From NCBI RefSeq assembly GCF_017591425.1, contig NW_024466399.1, positions 1,054,001-1,118,000 of the forward strand: 64,000 nt of DNA, read 5' to 3'. The notes below the pieces were generated by a model that was not told the origin of the DNA, did no database searches, and saw only the letters and a program-made list of their open reading frames with translations. This stretch comes from Ochotona curzoniae. Taxonomy: Eukaryota; Chordata; Mammalia; Lagomorpha; Ochotonidae. A program made the position numbers and the translations under genes. Below, in pieces: positions 22,931-34,001 of the stretch (position 1 is the stretch's first letter; every line of letters starts with the position of its first letter).

Positions 22931-23400
22931 TACACACATACATATAGTCATCATATATACTACATTGCACACACCTAATCATACACACAACACACATGTA
23001 TCACGTGTGACGTATTACATGTATGTATACCACATGCTACACTGCATGGAACATATATCGTGTAGCATGTTACACTGAGCACACGTATGCATTCCTCATT
23101 CATATCACATACACGTTCACCATACATCCCATATGCAAACATACACACTCACTGTACATACCACATACACAACATACCTCACACAGCACACACTACACAC
23201 ATGCCCTTCATGTAGCGTGTGTGCACCATTTATGTGCACAATCCATGTACCACACTCCAACATACAAATGCCACACATGCTACACCTCACACCCCATACA
23301 CACAACCACCTCAACTTATCCATAGCACATAACTGTCCCCGCATGCACACACACATCCACGCTACAAGGCATCTACACACGCAGTCCATGCGTCCATTCC
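22931..23400 (+). repeat. Degenerate CA/TA-rich sequence
   Basis: The composition of the minisatellite continues without a clear unit, probably a decayed extension. Confidence 0.7.
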
Positions 23401-23404
23401 CAAC

Positions 23405-23540
23405 AGACCAGGCCCTTGAACTTTTTCAGGACCCCCTCATATGTGTGGATTTCAAAAACAAATCACCTTTCTGGAAATAGACTTGTCTTTTCATTACATT
23501 TCCCACAAACATTTTACATTGTCCACTTGCACAAATGCAA
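23405..23540. mobile_element. MITE-like palindromic relic
   Basis: 'gaactttttcaggaccccct' and 'catatgtgtggatttcaaaa' form one end, followed by 'ttttcattacatttcccaca'. Confidence 0.55.
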
Positions 23541-23884
23541 GGGATGAAGGCCAAGGTCCCTATAACATCCAGAACTCTCCATGTCGGTCCACCCTGACTT
23601 CCTGGGGCAGTCCCAGGGGGGCGTCTATACCTCCCACATGTTCCCTGAGGAACCCACGTAGCTCCCAGGGACACCTACACCTCCCACCTGTTCCCTGAGG
23701 AACCCGCAGTAGCTCCCAGGGGTGTCTCCTTCTCCCCAGGTCTGCAGTCAAGCACTGAGCACACATGAAGGCTGTTGCCTAAAGCCCAAGGGAATGGGAC
23801 TGCATGGGGAGCGCAGGCATTCGGCCTGACCCCCAAGCCAGCCCACCCCAGCAGTGGGGCAGCCTGATCCAGTCCCCACCTCCA
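23541..23884. other. Intronic sequence with a short internal duplication
   Basis: Two or three ~60-base units share 'ctcccac(a/c)tgttccctgagg' and 'tagctcccaggg' between about 23600 and 23730. Nothing else recognised. Confidence 0.55.
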
Positions 23885-24070
23885 GCCCCTAACTCCAGCT
23901 TCCTGCCGAGGCACACCCTGCAAGGCAGCGTGATGACTCAAACCCCTGGGGTTCTGCCTCCCACGTGGCAGGCCCGGCCCTTACTCCCTGTGGCTCTGGA
24001 CCACTGTGGGCATTTAGGGAGTGAACCAGTGGCTGAGAGTGCTCTGTGGCTCTGCCTCTTAAAAAAAAAA
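23885..24070 (+). mobile_element. CSINE fragment, old
   Basis: 'aactccagcttcctgccgag' to 'gtggctctgcctcttaaaaa'. The 5' head is lost. Confidence 0.7.
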
Positions 24071-24084
24071 AGAATTTTTTTTTA

Positions 24085-24290
24085 AAGTAAAGATGCCATT
24101 TATTTTTGGTACCCAAGGAAAATGTTGAAATCTACACATACAGGAAGGTTTTTTTTGGGGGGGGGGAATTTATGAAAAACCTTTGTGTTGATTTCAAAAT
24201 GTTTTGTACCCAAATGAACAAAACCCACGTGGCTTTGAATTCTGTTTTCCCATGAACTTTTCCAAAGTTCCCTGAAATAACTCTCACAAA
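24085..24290. mobile_element. MITE-like palindromic relic, best copy
   Basis: The left arm contains 'ggtacccaaggaaaatgttg' and 'aaatctacacatacaggaag'. The right arm contains 'cttttccaaagttccctgaa' after 'gaattctgttttcccatgaa'. The symmetrical arrangement, lack of coding capacity and repeated occurrence suggest a non-autonomous DNA transposon. A homopolymer G run lies at about 24158-24167. Confidence 0.6.
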
Positions 24291-24984
24291 CCACAAAAAG
24301 CAAAGCTACCTGTGTTTGAGAAGCAAAATCAACAAATAGGGGGAATGATGCAATGGTTTGAACTGTCCTGATGACGGCCAAGTGACTCGGGGACCTGTGA
24401 ACACAGCGATAAGCCAGGGTGAACAACCAGACTGACCCTCGGGCGCTCTGACCTCACGTGGTGCCCGGCCTCGCCGGTCCACGGAGCAGCCATCAAGTCG
24501 CCCCCCTGGTACCACGCAGCAGGCTCCTGTTTGGCAACAGGCAGATGTGGTTCCGTCTGCTTCCTCGCTATCCCCCCAAAACCGCTGGAGAAAGCCTGCC
24601 CACGCACGTGTGCTCCACAGTACTCTCGCTGTTATCGTGTTTCCCACGGTCACAAACACACTTGGTTTCTTTCTCTTCCACCTGACACGCATCCCTGGAA
24701 TTTGACCTCTAAGTCTCTGTTGAATGTTTGCTTTTCTCATACATTCACTATCCGGGTAACTGCAACTGCTCAACTTCTCCTGAATCCTGGTATACCAGTT
24801 AGCACTCAAATATCACCAATCTTTTTTATTTATTTTTTTTTTCTTTACATTTTTGGGAGTCACCTGGTCTTGGTCACGGCTACTCATTATAGACTACAAG
24901 CAGTTACAGACAAGCGTAACTTGCACACGTGGCTGGACTTCAGTAAAACTTGATGTGTGCTTTGCCCCCTTTAAGATGGGGATG
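24291..24984. other. Intronic sequence, no recognised feature
   Basis: A T-rich run is at about 24820-24845. No family recognised. Confidence 0.35.
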
Positions 24985-25257
24985 GGGCTAATGGTGCGGT
25001 GCAGGGCTTGAAGCTGCCTCTTTTCATGCCAGCATCCTACGTCAGAGCCCTGGATACTGCACTTAACATGCAGCTCTCTGCTGATGCACCTGTCGGGGGC
25101 TTCTGCTACCCAGGTGGGAGGCTAAGATGGAGTTCCAGGCTCCAAACGGCCAAGGCTGTTGTGGCCATTTGGAGAGTGGACCAGCAGATGGGTGATCCCG
25201 CCCTCTTTCTCTTACCCTCTCTGTCTCTCCCTGTCCCTCTGCCTTTCAAATAAACGG
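24985..25257 (+). mobile_element. CSINE, old copy
   Basis: 'ctaatggtgcggtgcagggc' to 'gcctttcaaataaacgg'. Confidence 0.85.
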
Positions 25258-25907
25258 TGATCAAGGCCCCCAGCTACCATCACCTCCAATGGCGTGGAAT
25301 CCACCCAGGAGGAAAACGGCTGTGGAAAGACAAACCAAGTCCACCCAGACTCCAGCATCAGCCGCGGTCCCCAGCCCCGAGGGAACCGAGTCTCAGTGCC
25401 TCAGTTGGTACCTGCTCAGGCCCAGATGTGGTCTGTCCCCCAGGGCTTTCCCGGCTAGAGCTCAGCCCTGGCTGTGGTGACGCTGAGGCTGCAGGACCTG
25501 CAAGAGCTGTGGCTGCCAGGGGGTCCACAGGGGCAGGGCAGAGGAGACTTGCACTGGTCACACAGCGAGCAAGCTCTCTCCAGAAAGCAGCACCTCCCTC
25601 CACACGGCCCCTTCCGCACACAAGGACTTCCCCTTCCTGTTCCTTCACCGAGCTGTCACCCAGCCAGAGGGGCCCTGCCTGGTCCTGGGCTATCTGCATC
25701 TAACACTCTAATATTCTAATATTTCTAACCATTGAAATGTAAGGAGCCAGCAATGGATACACCTTACCACTCACTGCCACCGTCTGGGAGTGTGGTACTC
25801 GCGGCTGAAACGAGCTGGGCTCACCCACGTGGCCTCCGTTTGTAGCAGGTGACTGGGGCAGCTGTGGATGCTTGCACAGGAGCCGGAGATGTCAAGGGCA
25901 GGTGGGC

Positions 25908-25954
<47 letters not shown>

Positions 25955-26289
25955 CCAGCCTAGAGAGGGCTGTGGGGACATCTAGGGCTGCGTCTTGCTT
26001 GCTAACATCCCATCAGCCAGCACAGGCCCTATCCACGCTGATGGGTGAAGGCAGCAGGTCACATGGCAAAGGGGAGTGTGGACTGATGGGGAGATCCAGG
26101 CTGTGTGTGACCCATCATAATCCTCCAGGCCAAAGGTAGGTGGGAGACTGTCTCGGGCCAGGAGAACAGGCCAACCCAGAGGGACAGGGACCCAAATGGA
26201 ACCTAGGTCTGTGCCAGGGCCAAGGGCCGGGCAGTAAGTGAAAAGCCAGTGTCCGGGGCACCTGGAACCCTGAATTCAGGGCCAACAGG
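25258..26289. other. GC-rich intronic sequence
   Basis: Several open frames exist between 25260 and 25720 on both strands, without splice-bounded or family-like content. It includes the (GT)n listed separately. Confidence 0.4.
25912..25952 (+). repeat. (GT)n microsatellite, ~20 repeats
   Basis: An uninterrupted 41-base GT run. Confidence 0.98.
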
Positions 26290-26366
26290 TTTACTTACTT
26301 AAGAGACAGCCACACAGGGCGGCCACCTCATTCCGGAGATCATCTCAGATGGTTCATTAACTCCCA
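26290..26366 (-). mobile_element. CSINE tail fragment
   Basis: 'tttacttacttaagagacag' and 'agatggttcattaactccca' look like an antisense 3' end. Strongly diverged. Confidence 0.4.
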
Positions 26367-26705
26367 GCCTGGGCAGAAAGCTGAGTCATCTCCAGACGGA
26401 GCTGAGGGCCGAGACTGCGCCCGGTGGAGCAGCGATGGCTGCAGAGACGCACGGCTGGGAGAGTAGGGGGACCACGTGGTGGCCTTCCCAGCTCAGCACA
26501 CTGGTGGACAGGGTGTCCTGTACTGTCCCTGGGGCTTGGGAGGCACAGCAGGGAGGCCCCTCGAGGCTGGGAAGGCCCGTGTGCTGTGTGCACATGAGAC
26601 CAGCTCCAACCACAAGAAGACAGACGGGCCACGTCGCAGCCACGCTTGTTTGATTCCCACTTTTGCTCCTAATACACTGCTGTCAACCTCCAAATTTCTG
26701 TATTT
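26367..26705. other. Intronic sequence, no recognised feature
   Basis: Nothing identified. Confidence 0.35.
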
Positions 26706-27033
26706 TAAAAAGACTGATTTATTTTTACTTCAAGGTCAAAGTTACCGAAACAGAGTGAGAGAGAAGAGAGATCTTTCATCTCCTGGTTATCCACACACCA
26801 CACCCCCCCGCCCCAAATGGCCACAACAGCCAGAGTTGAGTCAATCCGAAGTCAGGGGCTTCTCCTGGGTCTCCCACACGGGTGCAGGGTCCCAAGGATT
26901 TGAGCCGTCCTCCACTGCCTTCCCTGGCCATAAGCAGGGAACTGGATGTGAAGCCAGGATTTGAACTGGCATCCTTATGGGATGTCGGCACTACACACAG
27001 AGCACTAGCCTGTTATGCCACCACGCCAGCCCC
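26706..27033 (-). mobile_element. CSINE
   Basis: Full-length antisense copy from 'aaaagactgatttattttta' to 'tgccaccacgccagcccc'. Confidence 0.92.
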
Positions 27034-28127
27034 TCATGAGACTTAACATGGGCTAAGCATGACGTACAGAATGGAGAACAAGACAATGGGGCGGCACACC
27101 TGTTACCACCACGTCCCAAGGCAAGCTACCTCTCCAGTGTAAACGCTAACACACGAGTGTCAAGTTTCTTGTGCCAAAGACAACGCTGATCCTAGAAGAC
27201 AGGCTTTCAGTTTTGTTTTGTTTGCTTTCAATTCCCTGACTCCTTGGTATGGTGCAGCTGCTGATTAGTAATGTCTTTTGTCATGTCTTCATCTTTAAAA
27301 AGACCAACTGTATCCAGTTTAAGTTCCATTTTCACAAATCCCCAAGCAAGTTGGACCACTGTTCCCATTTAAGAAGATTTATGTTGAGCAGGTCTAACAC
27401 ACATGGAATTGTCCACGAGAAGCAGTGAAAATTTCAACCACGTGCTATTTGCTGCCCTATAACATCAACTAGAATCAGAGTAGAGGATGTGAGGCAATCC
27501 GAACGGTGGGACAGACGGCAGGAAATAAAGGGTATGGGATGGGCCAGCGGCCCGGACACCCACAGCGAGAGCTGAGCCGCAGTACCCCGTGCCGGCTCCT
27601 GGCGGCAGCAGTGAGCACTTGGGTCCCCGTGTCCCATTGTCCCATTCCCAAGCATCAGGGGCGTGCACATGGGGATGGGGGACCCCACGCCTCTCACTCA
27701 CATAAAGAACACCTTCGTAGCTTTTGCGACTCTAGAAAGGCTCCTGTGACTCAAAGTTCTTGTCCAGTTCGGCTGAGGGGACAAAGAGACGTGCTGGTCA
27801 TTTCTGCATCCATGGTGGACACCGGACAGGGATGCAGCCTGAGAGGGCAAGGACGGGGCTCTGGCTCCCAGAGCCCACAGGCTGACAGGAGAGACACCTG
27901 TGGGGCACCAGTTCCTGTGCTGCTCTGTCGGGCCCCCAGACCCGATCAGGGACCATCCTCCAGTCGCGGCTGCGGTTTCAGTTCCATGCAGTCCACCGTG
28001 GCTCACAAATACTAACACTCACCTTGACTCTCTTCCCATTTTATTACAGGACATTGTTATCATGGTTTATTAATGATTGTGGCTCATCTGTCATTGAGTG
28101 CAACCTACACACGAAAAACAGTATGCA
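27034..28127. other. Intronic sequence, no recognised feature
   Basis: A weak MITE-like scrap ('agttccattttcacaaatcc') lies near 27325. The rest is unassigned, and open frames near 27500-28015 lack coding signatures. Confidence 0.4.
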
Positions 28128-28420
28128 AGATTTTTTTGAATCTAATATTTACTTGAAAGTTACAATTACGGAGAGAGCGAGCAGGGGCACTGGCCACTGG
28201 CTCCCTACCCAGATGGCAGCATTGGCAGGGCTGGGCTGGACCAGGAGACAGGAGCTTCTTCAGGGACCCAAGGGCATGGGACATTTTCCATTGCTTTCCA
28301 AGGCGCATTAGCAGGGAGCCAGATCAGAAGTGGAGCAGCCTGGACTCTAACCAACACCCACCTGGGATGCTGGCATCACAGATAGTGGCTTGGCCCGATA
28401 CACCACGTCAGACCCGGGTT
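28128..28420 (-). mobile_element. CSINE, old copy
   Basis: Antisense from 'aatatttacttgaaagttac' to 'gatacaccacgtcagacccg'. Confidence 0.88.
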
Positions 28421-28427
28421 TCACTGT

Positions 28428-28560
28428 TTTCTTGCACCAAAACCAAACATCTTTCAGGTCCATTTCCTGTGAACTCTCTGAAGCATCATCAAACACAGAA
28501 TTGGGGGGCTGTCTGTATTTTCACGCATCCACTGGAGATCTTGGGCCATATCCCCCGTAG
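28428..28560. mobile_element. MITE-like palindromic relic
   Basis: 'ttcttgcaccaaaaccaaac' then 'ggtccatttcctgtgaactc' resembles the right arm of the copy at 24085-24290. Confidence 0.5.
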
Positions 28561-28784
28561 GTAGGTGGGGTCTACATTTCAACAGAAAGGTGTGTCTCCT
28601 GACAGTCCCTTTGCCTAACATGTAGTCAGGGACATTGAGCCTTGGCTTTCTGGCAACCTGAGGAGCACAAGCGAAATACAACCACACAGCTACACGGCAG
28701 CTTCCGTCATGGTTGAACTGCTGGCTGACAACTTCTGCTCACTGACCAAAGCAGCACCACAAAGCTCCAGGAAGCAAATCTCAC

Positions 28785-29082
28785 ACTGATGCTGTGGTGT
28801 GTGGGTTAAGCTGCTGCCTGCGGTGCCAGCAGCCCATATGGGCACCGGTTCATGTCCTGGCTGCCCCACTTCCATCCAGCTCCCTGCTTATGACCTGAGA
28901 AGGAAGCAGAGGATGGCTCAAGTGCTTGGGCCTCTGCACCCATGTGGGAGACCCAGCTTCAGAGTGACCCAGCTGTAGCCATTGCAACCATTTGGGGAGT
29001 AAACCAGCAGATGGAAGGTCTTTTTCTTTTTCTCTCTGACTTTGCTTTCAAATAAATAAAACAAATATTTTTTTTAAAAAAA
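28785..29082 (+). mobile_element. CSINE
   Basis: 'gctgtggtgtgtgggttaag' head, 'cagcccatatgggcaccggt' core, 'tttcaaataaataaaacaaa' tail. Confidence 0.92.
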
Positions 29083-29442
29083 AAGTCATCACGCTGATGC
29101 GAATATTTGCAACAGTAAGATTTGGTCCCAACCCCCTAACTGGAATTCTCTGCATGGGAATGGTACTGCAGGAGATTGGATTTCAGAACGGGAAGCTGGG
29201 CGCTTTAACCCCAGCTCATTCAAGACCCAGAATCCAACACCCTCCCCCAGTGTGGCTGGGCAACACGACACAACTCAACTGTATTTGCCTGAAGTTGGGT
29301 GCCACCAATCATTTGAGAAGAAAGCGGAAGCTAGTCATCTGATACCCCCCCAAGATCCTTGCTTGTTGCCAAAGTAGCATAACCAGTCCTGCATGTTTCG
29401 GTTAATCTAGTTTAAATGTGCAAGCAGATTTAAAACATTCTC
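29083..29442. other. Intronic sequence, no recognised feature
   Basis: Nothing identified. Confidence 0.35.
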
Positions 29443-29768
29443 GAAGGGTAGGGTTGTGACACAGCAGTGAAGACGGTGCTTTAAACACCTGCACGTCACG
29501 TTAGGGCGCCTGGCTCCAGCCTCAGCTCTGCTATTTATTCCACTTCCTGCTAACGTTCGCCCTAGGAGGCAATCGATTGGCTCAAGTGTTTAATTCTGCC
29601 CCCCCCCCGCCCCCCCCCCCCCCGCCACCCTGGGAAACTCCGATTCATTCTGGGAACCTGCTGTCACCTAGCCCAGTCTCAGCTGTTACAACCAGAACTG
29701 AATCAGTAATAAAAGGTTTATCAGTGATAAAAGGTTGTTCTTTGTCTTGCTAGCTTTCAAATAAATGA
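29443..29768 (+). mobile_element. CSINE, old copy interrupted by poly(C)
   Basis: 'agggttgtgacacagcagtg' head and 'agctttcaaataaatgaatt' tail. A C-rich run interrupts the middle. Confidence 0.8.
29599..29630 (+). repeat. Poly(C) run with interspersed G
   Basis: About 30 bases of C broken by single Gs. The minus strand is a G run capable of G-quadruplex formation in principle. Confidence 0.95.
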
Positions 29769-29771
29769 ATT

Positions 29772-29880
29772 TTTCAAGTTCATGGAAAAAATGGAATTCT
29801 CACAGATACATTTCGTTTAATGCAAAATCAATCTGAAATTCATGCATAGGATTTTCATAATATGCATTTACCATTAACTT
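29772..29880. mobile_element. MITE-like palindromic relic
   Basis: 'ttcaagttcatggaaaaaat' and 'ggaattctcacagatacatt' match the left-terminal pattern of the family. Confidence 0.5.
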
Positions 29881-29884
29881 TTTT

Positions 29885-30195
29885 AAAAAAATTTTTTAAA
29901 GGAAGAGTTACGGAGAGAGAAGGAGTCTTAGAGAGAGAGTTTCCATCCACTGGTTCACTCCCCAAATGACCACAATGGCCAGAGCTGAGCCAACCCGAAG
30001 CCAGGAGCCAGGAGCTTCTTCTGGTCTTACATGTGGGTGAGGAGCCCAACGTCTTGGTCCATCTTCCACTGCTTTCCCAGCCCCCAAGCAGGGAGCTGGA
30101 TGGGAAGTAAAGCAGCCAGAACATGAACTGGTATCCATATGGGATACAACACTTGGAGGTGGAGGATTAGCCAGTGGAGCCATTGTGCCAGTTCC
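29885..30195 (-). mobile_element. CSINE
   Basis: Full-length antisense copy, 'ggaagagttacggagagaga' to 'ggagccattgtgccagttcc'. It appears inserted into a sense SINE whose tail resumes at 30196. Confidence 0.9.
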
Positions 30196-30247
30196 TCTCT
30201 GTAACTTTTTCAAGTAAAAACAATCTTAAAAAAAAAAAAAAAAAAAA
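30196..30247 (+). mobile_element. CSINE tail fragment
   Basis: 'tctctgtaactttttcaagt' plus poly(A) is a sense SINE 3' end without its body. Confidence 0.6.
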
Positions 30248-30420
30248 CTACAGACTAAAAGTTTGATCTAATTGGTTACCAGTGACATTAGCACACTTGC
30301 TCTTAATTAAACAAAGTAGTATTCTAATATGAAAGTTTTCAACTAGATTTGAAAAGGAAAGAAACAGCCATTTTTACGTATTCATATCCCTTCCATGAAT
30401 GGATTTTAAAAGTGCTCAAA

Positions 30421-30755
30421 AGGGCCTGTTGCAGTAGCCTAGCGGCCAAAATCATTGCCTTGAACGCACCAGAATCCCATATGGGGACTGGTTCTAATCC
30501 CAGAGGTTCCACTTCACATCCAGCTCCCTGCTTGTGGCCTGGAAAGCAGTCGAGGACAGTCCAAAGCCTTGGGACCCTGCACCCACATGGGAGACTCAGA
30601 AGAAGCTTCTGGCTCCTGGCTTCAGACTGCCTCAGCTCCAGCTGTTGCAGCCACTTGGGGAGTGAACCAACCAACGGACGGAAGATCTTCCTCTCTGTCT
30701 CTTCTCTCTGTATATCTGACTTTTCAATAAAAATAAATCAATAATTTTTTTTTAA
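30421..30755 (+). mobile_element. CSINE, fairly young
   Basis: 'gttgcagtagcctagcggcc' head of the 'cctagcggc' type. Little divergence. Confidence 0.93.
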
Positions 30756-30757
30756 AA

Positions 30758-30960
30758 AAGAGAGATGTATTTATTTTTATTGGAAAAGCAGAATTACACA
30801 CAGAAAGAGAGAGAGAGAGATCTTCTGTCTGCTGGCTCACTCCCCAAATGCCGCAACATTTAGAGCTAAGACAGTCTGAAGCCAGGAGCCTGGCGCTTCT
30901 TCCAGCTCTCCCAGGTGGGTGCAGGGGCACAAAGACTTACATGCTTAGCCTTCCCTGCTG
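30758..30960 (-). mobile_element. CSINE, truncated
   Basis: Antisense tail-to-middle part, directly tail-to-tail with the sense copy on its left. It forms an inverted pair. Confidence 0.85.
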
Positions 30961-31749
30961 CTTCTTCTCTCTGTACACCTGCCTTTCAAATGGAAATAAA
31001 CTCTCATGGGAAAAGAAACAAAACATGGAACAGCCAGAACTCACAGCAGGTACTATGTGTAAGAGAGGATGCAGGCGCGGCTGGCTGAACCCCACCACAC
31101 TGCGACACCGCATCTGTCCTGAACGTTCTCAAGGACCCTCCTATAATTTCTTCACATCTGTAGCCTGACAGACCCTGTGCGGTCAATCTTTTCAAAAAGC
31201 AGGAAATACAGTCATCAAATTCTTTGCTTCTTGTCCTCCTAGCCACTCAGCGTCCACACTCAACATTCCGTCAGCTCCTCCATTCTGCCAGCTCTGTGAC
31301 AGCAGCACCCAGCGAGGCACCTCCGTTTCTGCGTCAATGCTAAACCTCTGATGATCGTCCAGACGCGTGCGCTCCTGGGATCATCAGATCCACCGGCCCA
31401 GACAAGACCAAGAAACTCTGCTCGCAGAACGTTAGTGGGTGGCCAGGCGTCTCCGGTCAGCACCTGCCAGATGCAGACTCAACCTCCCCCAGGGAAATGG
31501 CGGGAAGTCACAGCCCTTCCGGGTGCAGCAGAGGGGAGAGGCCCACGCACGGCGAGGCTGGGAGCCCACGCTGCACATCGGGTTTCTCTGTGCCCTTCTA
31601 GCACTTTCCCCTTCGCCACTTCTAAGCTCAGACACTGCAACAGTCCCCAAATTAAACAGTAAAACCGCAGACACGCCCAGCCAGCCTCGGGGACCACCCA
31701 GACACCCGGGGGCCCCTTCAGCTCCTCGCAGAGGGTGCTGCCTGCTCAC
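30961..31749. other. Intronic sequence flanking exon 2
   Basis: A sense SINE tail scrap lies at about 30961-31010 ('cctgcctttcaaatggaaat'). The remainder, including GC-rich 31350-31740 just downstream of exon 2 in gene orientation, shows no recognised element. Confidence 0.4.
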
Positions 31750-31857
31750 CTGATGTTTTCCAGGGCGTTGGTTATCTGCTGCTGCTCAATGTCATAGAGC
31801 TTGACCTTGAAGCCTCCGCTGGCAAACAGCATGGCCCAGCTTCGCCCAATGAGCCCA
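31750..31857 (-). CDS. CRYL1: CRYL1 coding exon 2 (Rossmann NAD-binding region)
   Basis: This 108-base exon continues the NAD-binding fold, roughly residues 14-50. The minus strand shows a pyrimidine-rich acceptor ending in CAG just before 31857 and a CAG|GTGAGC donor after 31750. The translation starts [16 protein letters not shown] and ends [14 protein letters not shown] plus two bases of Arg. It completes the glycine-rich loop GSGLIG that binds the NAD pyrophosphate. VKLYD carries the acidic Asp at the end of beta strand 2, which in this 3-hydroxyacyl-CoA dehydrogenase-like family contacts the adenosine ribose and favours NAD over NADP. Entry and exit are both phase 2, matching exons 1 and 3. 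Identity to remembered human and rabbit CRYL1 is very high, and there is no frameshift or stop, so the exon looks functional. Confidence 0.97.
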
Positions 31858-32009
31858 CTGAGGGTAAGAAAGCAAAGAAAGGAGTCACATGAACTTAACC
31901 AATAGCAGCGTTTGCATTTGTACCCCAGAACTCTTTCATTATGCAACACTCCAAAATAAATTATTTTAAACATGAAATTATTCAGCATTCTCATCTTCAG
32001 ATAGTTTTT

Positions 32010-32288
32010 TTTTTTTTAAGATTTATTTTTTATTGGAAAGGCGGATATACAGAGAGGAGAGACAGAGAGGAAGATCTTCCGTCCGATGATTCACTCCCCA
32101 AGTGAGTGCAATGGCCGATGCTATGCCAATCCGAAGCCAGGAGCCTCTTCCGGGTCTCCCACGCGGGTGCAGGGTCCCAAAGCTTTGGGCCATCCTCAAC
32201 TGCTTTCCCAGGCCACAGGCAGGGAACTGGATGGGAAGCTGGACCGCCGGGATAGAACCGGCGCCCATATGGGATCCCAGGCGTGCAA
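32010..32288 (-). mobile_element. CSINE, young, 5'-truncated
   Basis: Antisense near-consensus copy that stops at 'atcccaggcgtgcaatt', lacking the last ~35 bases of the 5' head. Incomplete reverse transcription is the simplest explanation. Confidence 0.95.
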
Positions 32289-32864
32289 TTAAACCTTTTG
32301 CTAATGCCATTGATGATTTCAACACTTATCTGGTTCCCCCTTGGTGTGCCTGCCACAGGAAGCCCACGCACATGGCAGGTGTTGATCACGCACTGGGACA
32401 TTAGGACAGAAATCAAGGTGTAACGGGTGTCCTGGCGGCAAAAGGCACTGGACCACTGTCTTAGGCAAGTCACATACCACGAGTTGAGTGGCCCTCGACA
32501 CCCACAGGTTCTGTGTCTGCTGATTCAACCAATGGCGGGAAATATTAGGCAACAATTGTGCCTGCAACTAAACGCACACGGACTTTTGTCCTTCCCAACA
32601 GTCCCGGAGGATGGTACAGACGCCACTTACACAGCAGCGCTTACACGGTAGGCAGCTCCCTGAGGCATCCAGAGGGGAATCTGTACGGAGGAGAACTGCA
32701 CAGGCTCCGTGAAAATGCTACGCTATCCCTGTACAGTGGAGCACCCTCAGATGTTGGTATATCCACAGGGATTCTGAAACCAGACACATCCAGGGCAGCT
32801 GTATCTCCCCGTCCCCAAACCTAACACCATCACGAGTGAGCACAGATGTGGGGTCAGGCACCAC
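32289..32864. other. Intronic sequence, no recognised feature
   Basis: Nothing identified. Confidence 0.35.
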
Positions 32865-32950
32865 GGAACAGTTAACCCTCAGGGCAACTCGGCAAGCTAA
32901 GTAATGCTGTGATTTGCATCTCAAGCCTGGGGAAACCGTGACACATGTCC
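32865..32950 (+). mobile_element. Possible MIR fragment
   Basis: 'taaccctcagggcaactcgg' and 'ctcaagcctggggaaaccgt' resemble the 3' part of MIR. Diverged. Confidence 0.4.
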
Positions 32951-33121
32951 TATAGAGCTGTGTGGGGACTGATGACGCCCAGGAACCTGCCTCTTGAGCC
33001 TTAGCCACTAAACTTGAACTCTTAGCAACTAAACTGCACCTGCTACTTCAGCCTTACTGGAAAATGGAAACAAAAAAGAATCCCAGTTAACACAGGGTTG
33101 TTCCAACGGTTAAAAACAAAT

Positions 33122-33373
33122 GTGCAGGGATCAGCACGATGGCTCAATAGACTAATCCTTCCCCTTTAAGCTCCAGGATCCCATAAGGGCACCGGTTCAT
33201 GTCCTCGCTGCTCCATTTCCCATCCAGCTCCCTGCTTATGGCCTGGAAAAGCAGCAGAGAATGGCCCAAAGCCTTGGGACCCTGCATCCACATGGCAGAC
33301 CTAGAAGAGACTGTTGGCATCAAATTAGTTCAATTCTGGTCGTTGTGATCACAAGGGGAGTGATGGATGGAAG

Positions 33374-33417
<44 letters not shown>

Positions 33418-33455
33418 CTGCCTTTCAAAAACAAATTAATTAATAAGTCTTAAAA
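33122..33455 (+). mobile_element. CSINE with (GT)n replacing its CT tract
   Basis: 'gggatcagcacgatggctca' head, 'ccataagggcaccggttcat' core. The usual CT tract is replaced by GT repeats. Confidence 0.88.
33374..33412 (+). repeat. (GT)n microsatellite
   Basis: A 39-base GT run inside the SINE at 33122-33455. Confidence 0.97.
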
Positions 33456-33665
33456 ATTAAAAAAAATGTGCAGAACACACCTGGAGCCCACATCCTGACT
33501 TCTTACCAAAGGACCTAAACTACTCGGGGAAATGGCCAAGTCACATTAAACCATGAGACACAAGAGGAGCTTAGAGGCGCTGGGAGCACCAGAAAGTAAT
33601 GGGATGCTCAAAGATAAATCAACCCAACAATCCTATATCACAGCGGCCCTATTAAAAGCAGGCTG

Positions 33666-34001
33666 GGGCCCGGCGCGGTGGCGCAAGTGGTTAAGGTCCT
33701 CACCTTGCACGCCCGGGATCCCATATGGGCGCCGGTTCTATCCCGGCAGCCCCACTTCCCTTCCAGCTCCCTGCCTGTGGCCTGGGAAAGCAGTCGAGGA
33801 CGGCCCAAAGCTTTGGGACCCTGCACCCACGTGGGAGACCCGGAAGAGGTTCCTGGCTTCGGATTGGCATAGCATCGGCCGTTGCGCTCACTTGGGGAGT
33901 GAATCATCGGATGGAAGATCTTCCTCTCTGTCTCTCCTCTCTGTATATCCGCCTTTCCAATGAAAAAATAATAAAAATAAATCTTTTTTTTTTTTTTTAA
34001 A
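33666..34001 (+). mobile_element. CSINE, young, with target-site duplication
   Basis: Near-consensus 'gggcccggcgcggtggcgca' head. Flanked by the exact duplication 'aaaagcaggctg' (33654-33665 and 34002-34013). Confidence 0.97.

Larger units (their letters stand above)
14505..31749 (-). other. CRYL1: CRYL1 intron 2
   Basis: This complete 17.2 kb intron separates exon 2 and exon 3 with consensus GT/AG ends. It contains the rearranged L1 at 19040-21740, the CA-rich minisatellite and many SINEs. No alternative exon is supported. Confidence 0.93.

Noticed and set aside
22168..22978. Long Thr/His-rich open frames (228-259 codons)
   Set aside because: They are produced by CA-rich repeats that lack stop codons. 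Not coding.
33666..33760. tRNA-like A and B box sequence in SINE heads
   Set aside because: These are internal pol III promoters of tRNA-derived SINEs. No cloverleaf or complete tRNA gene was seen in any copy.
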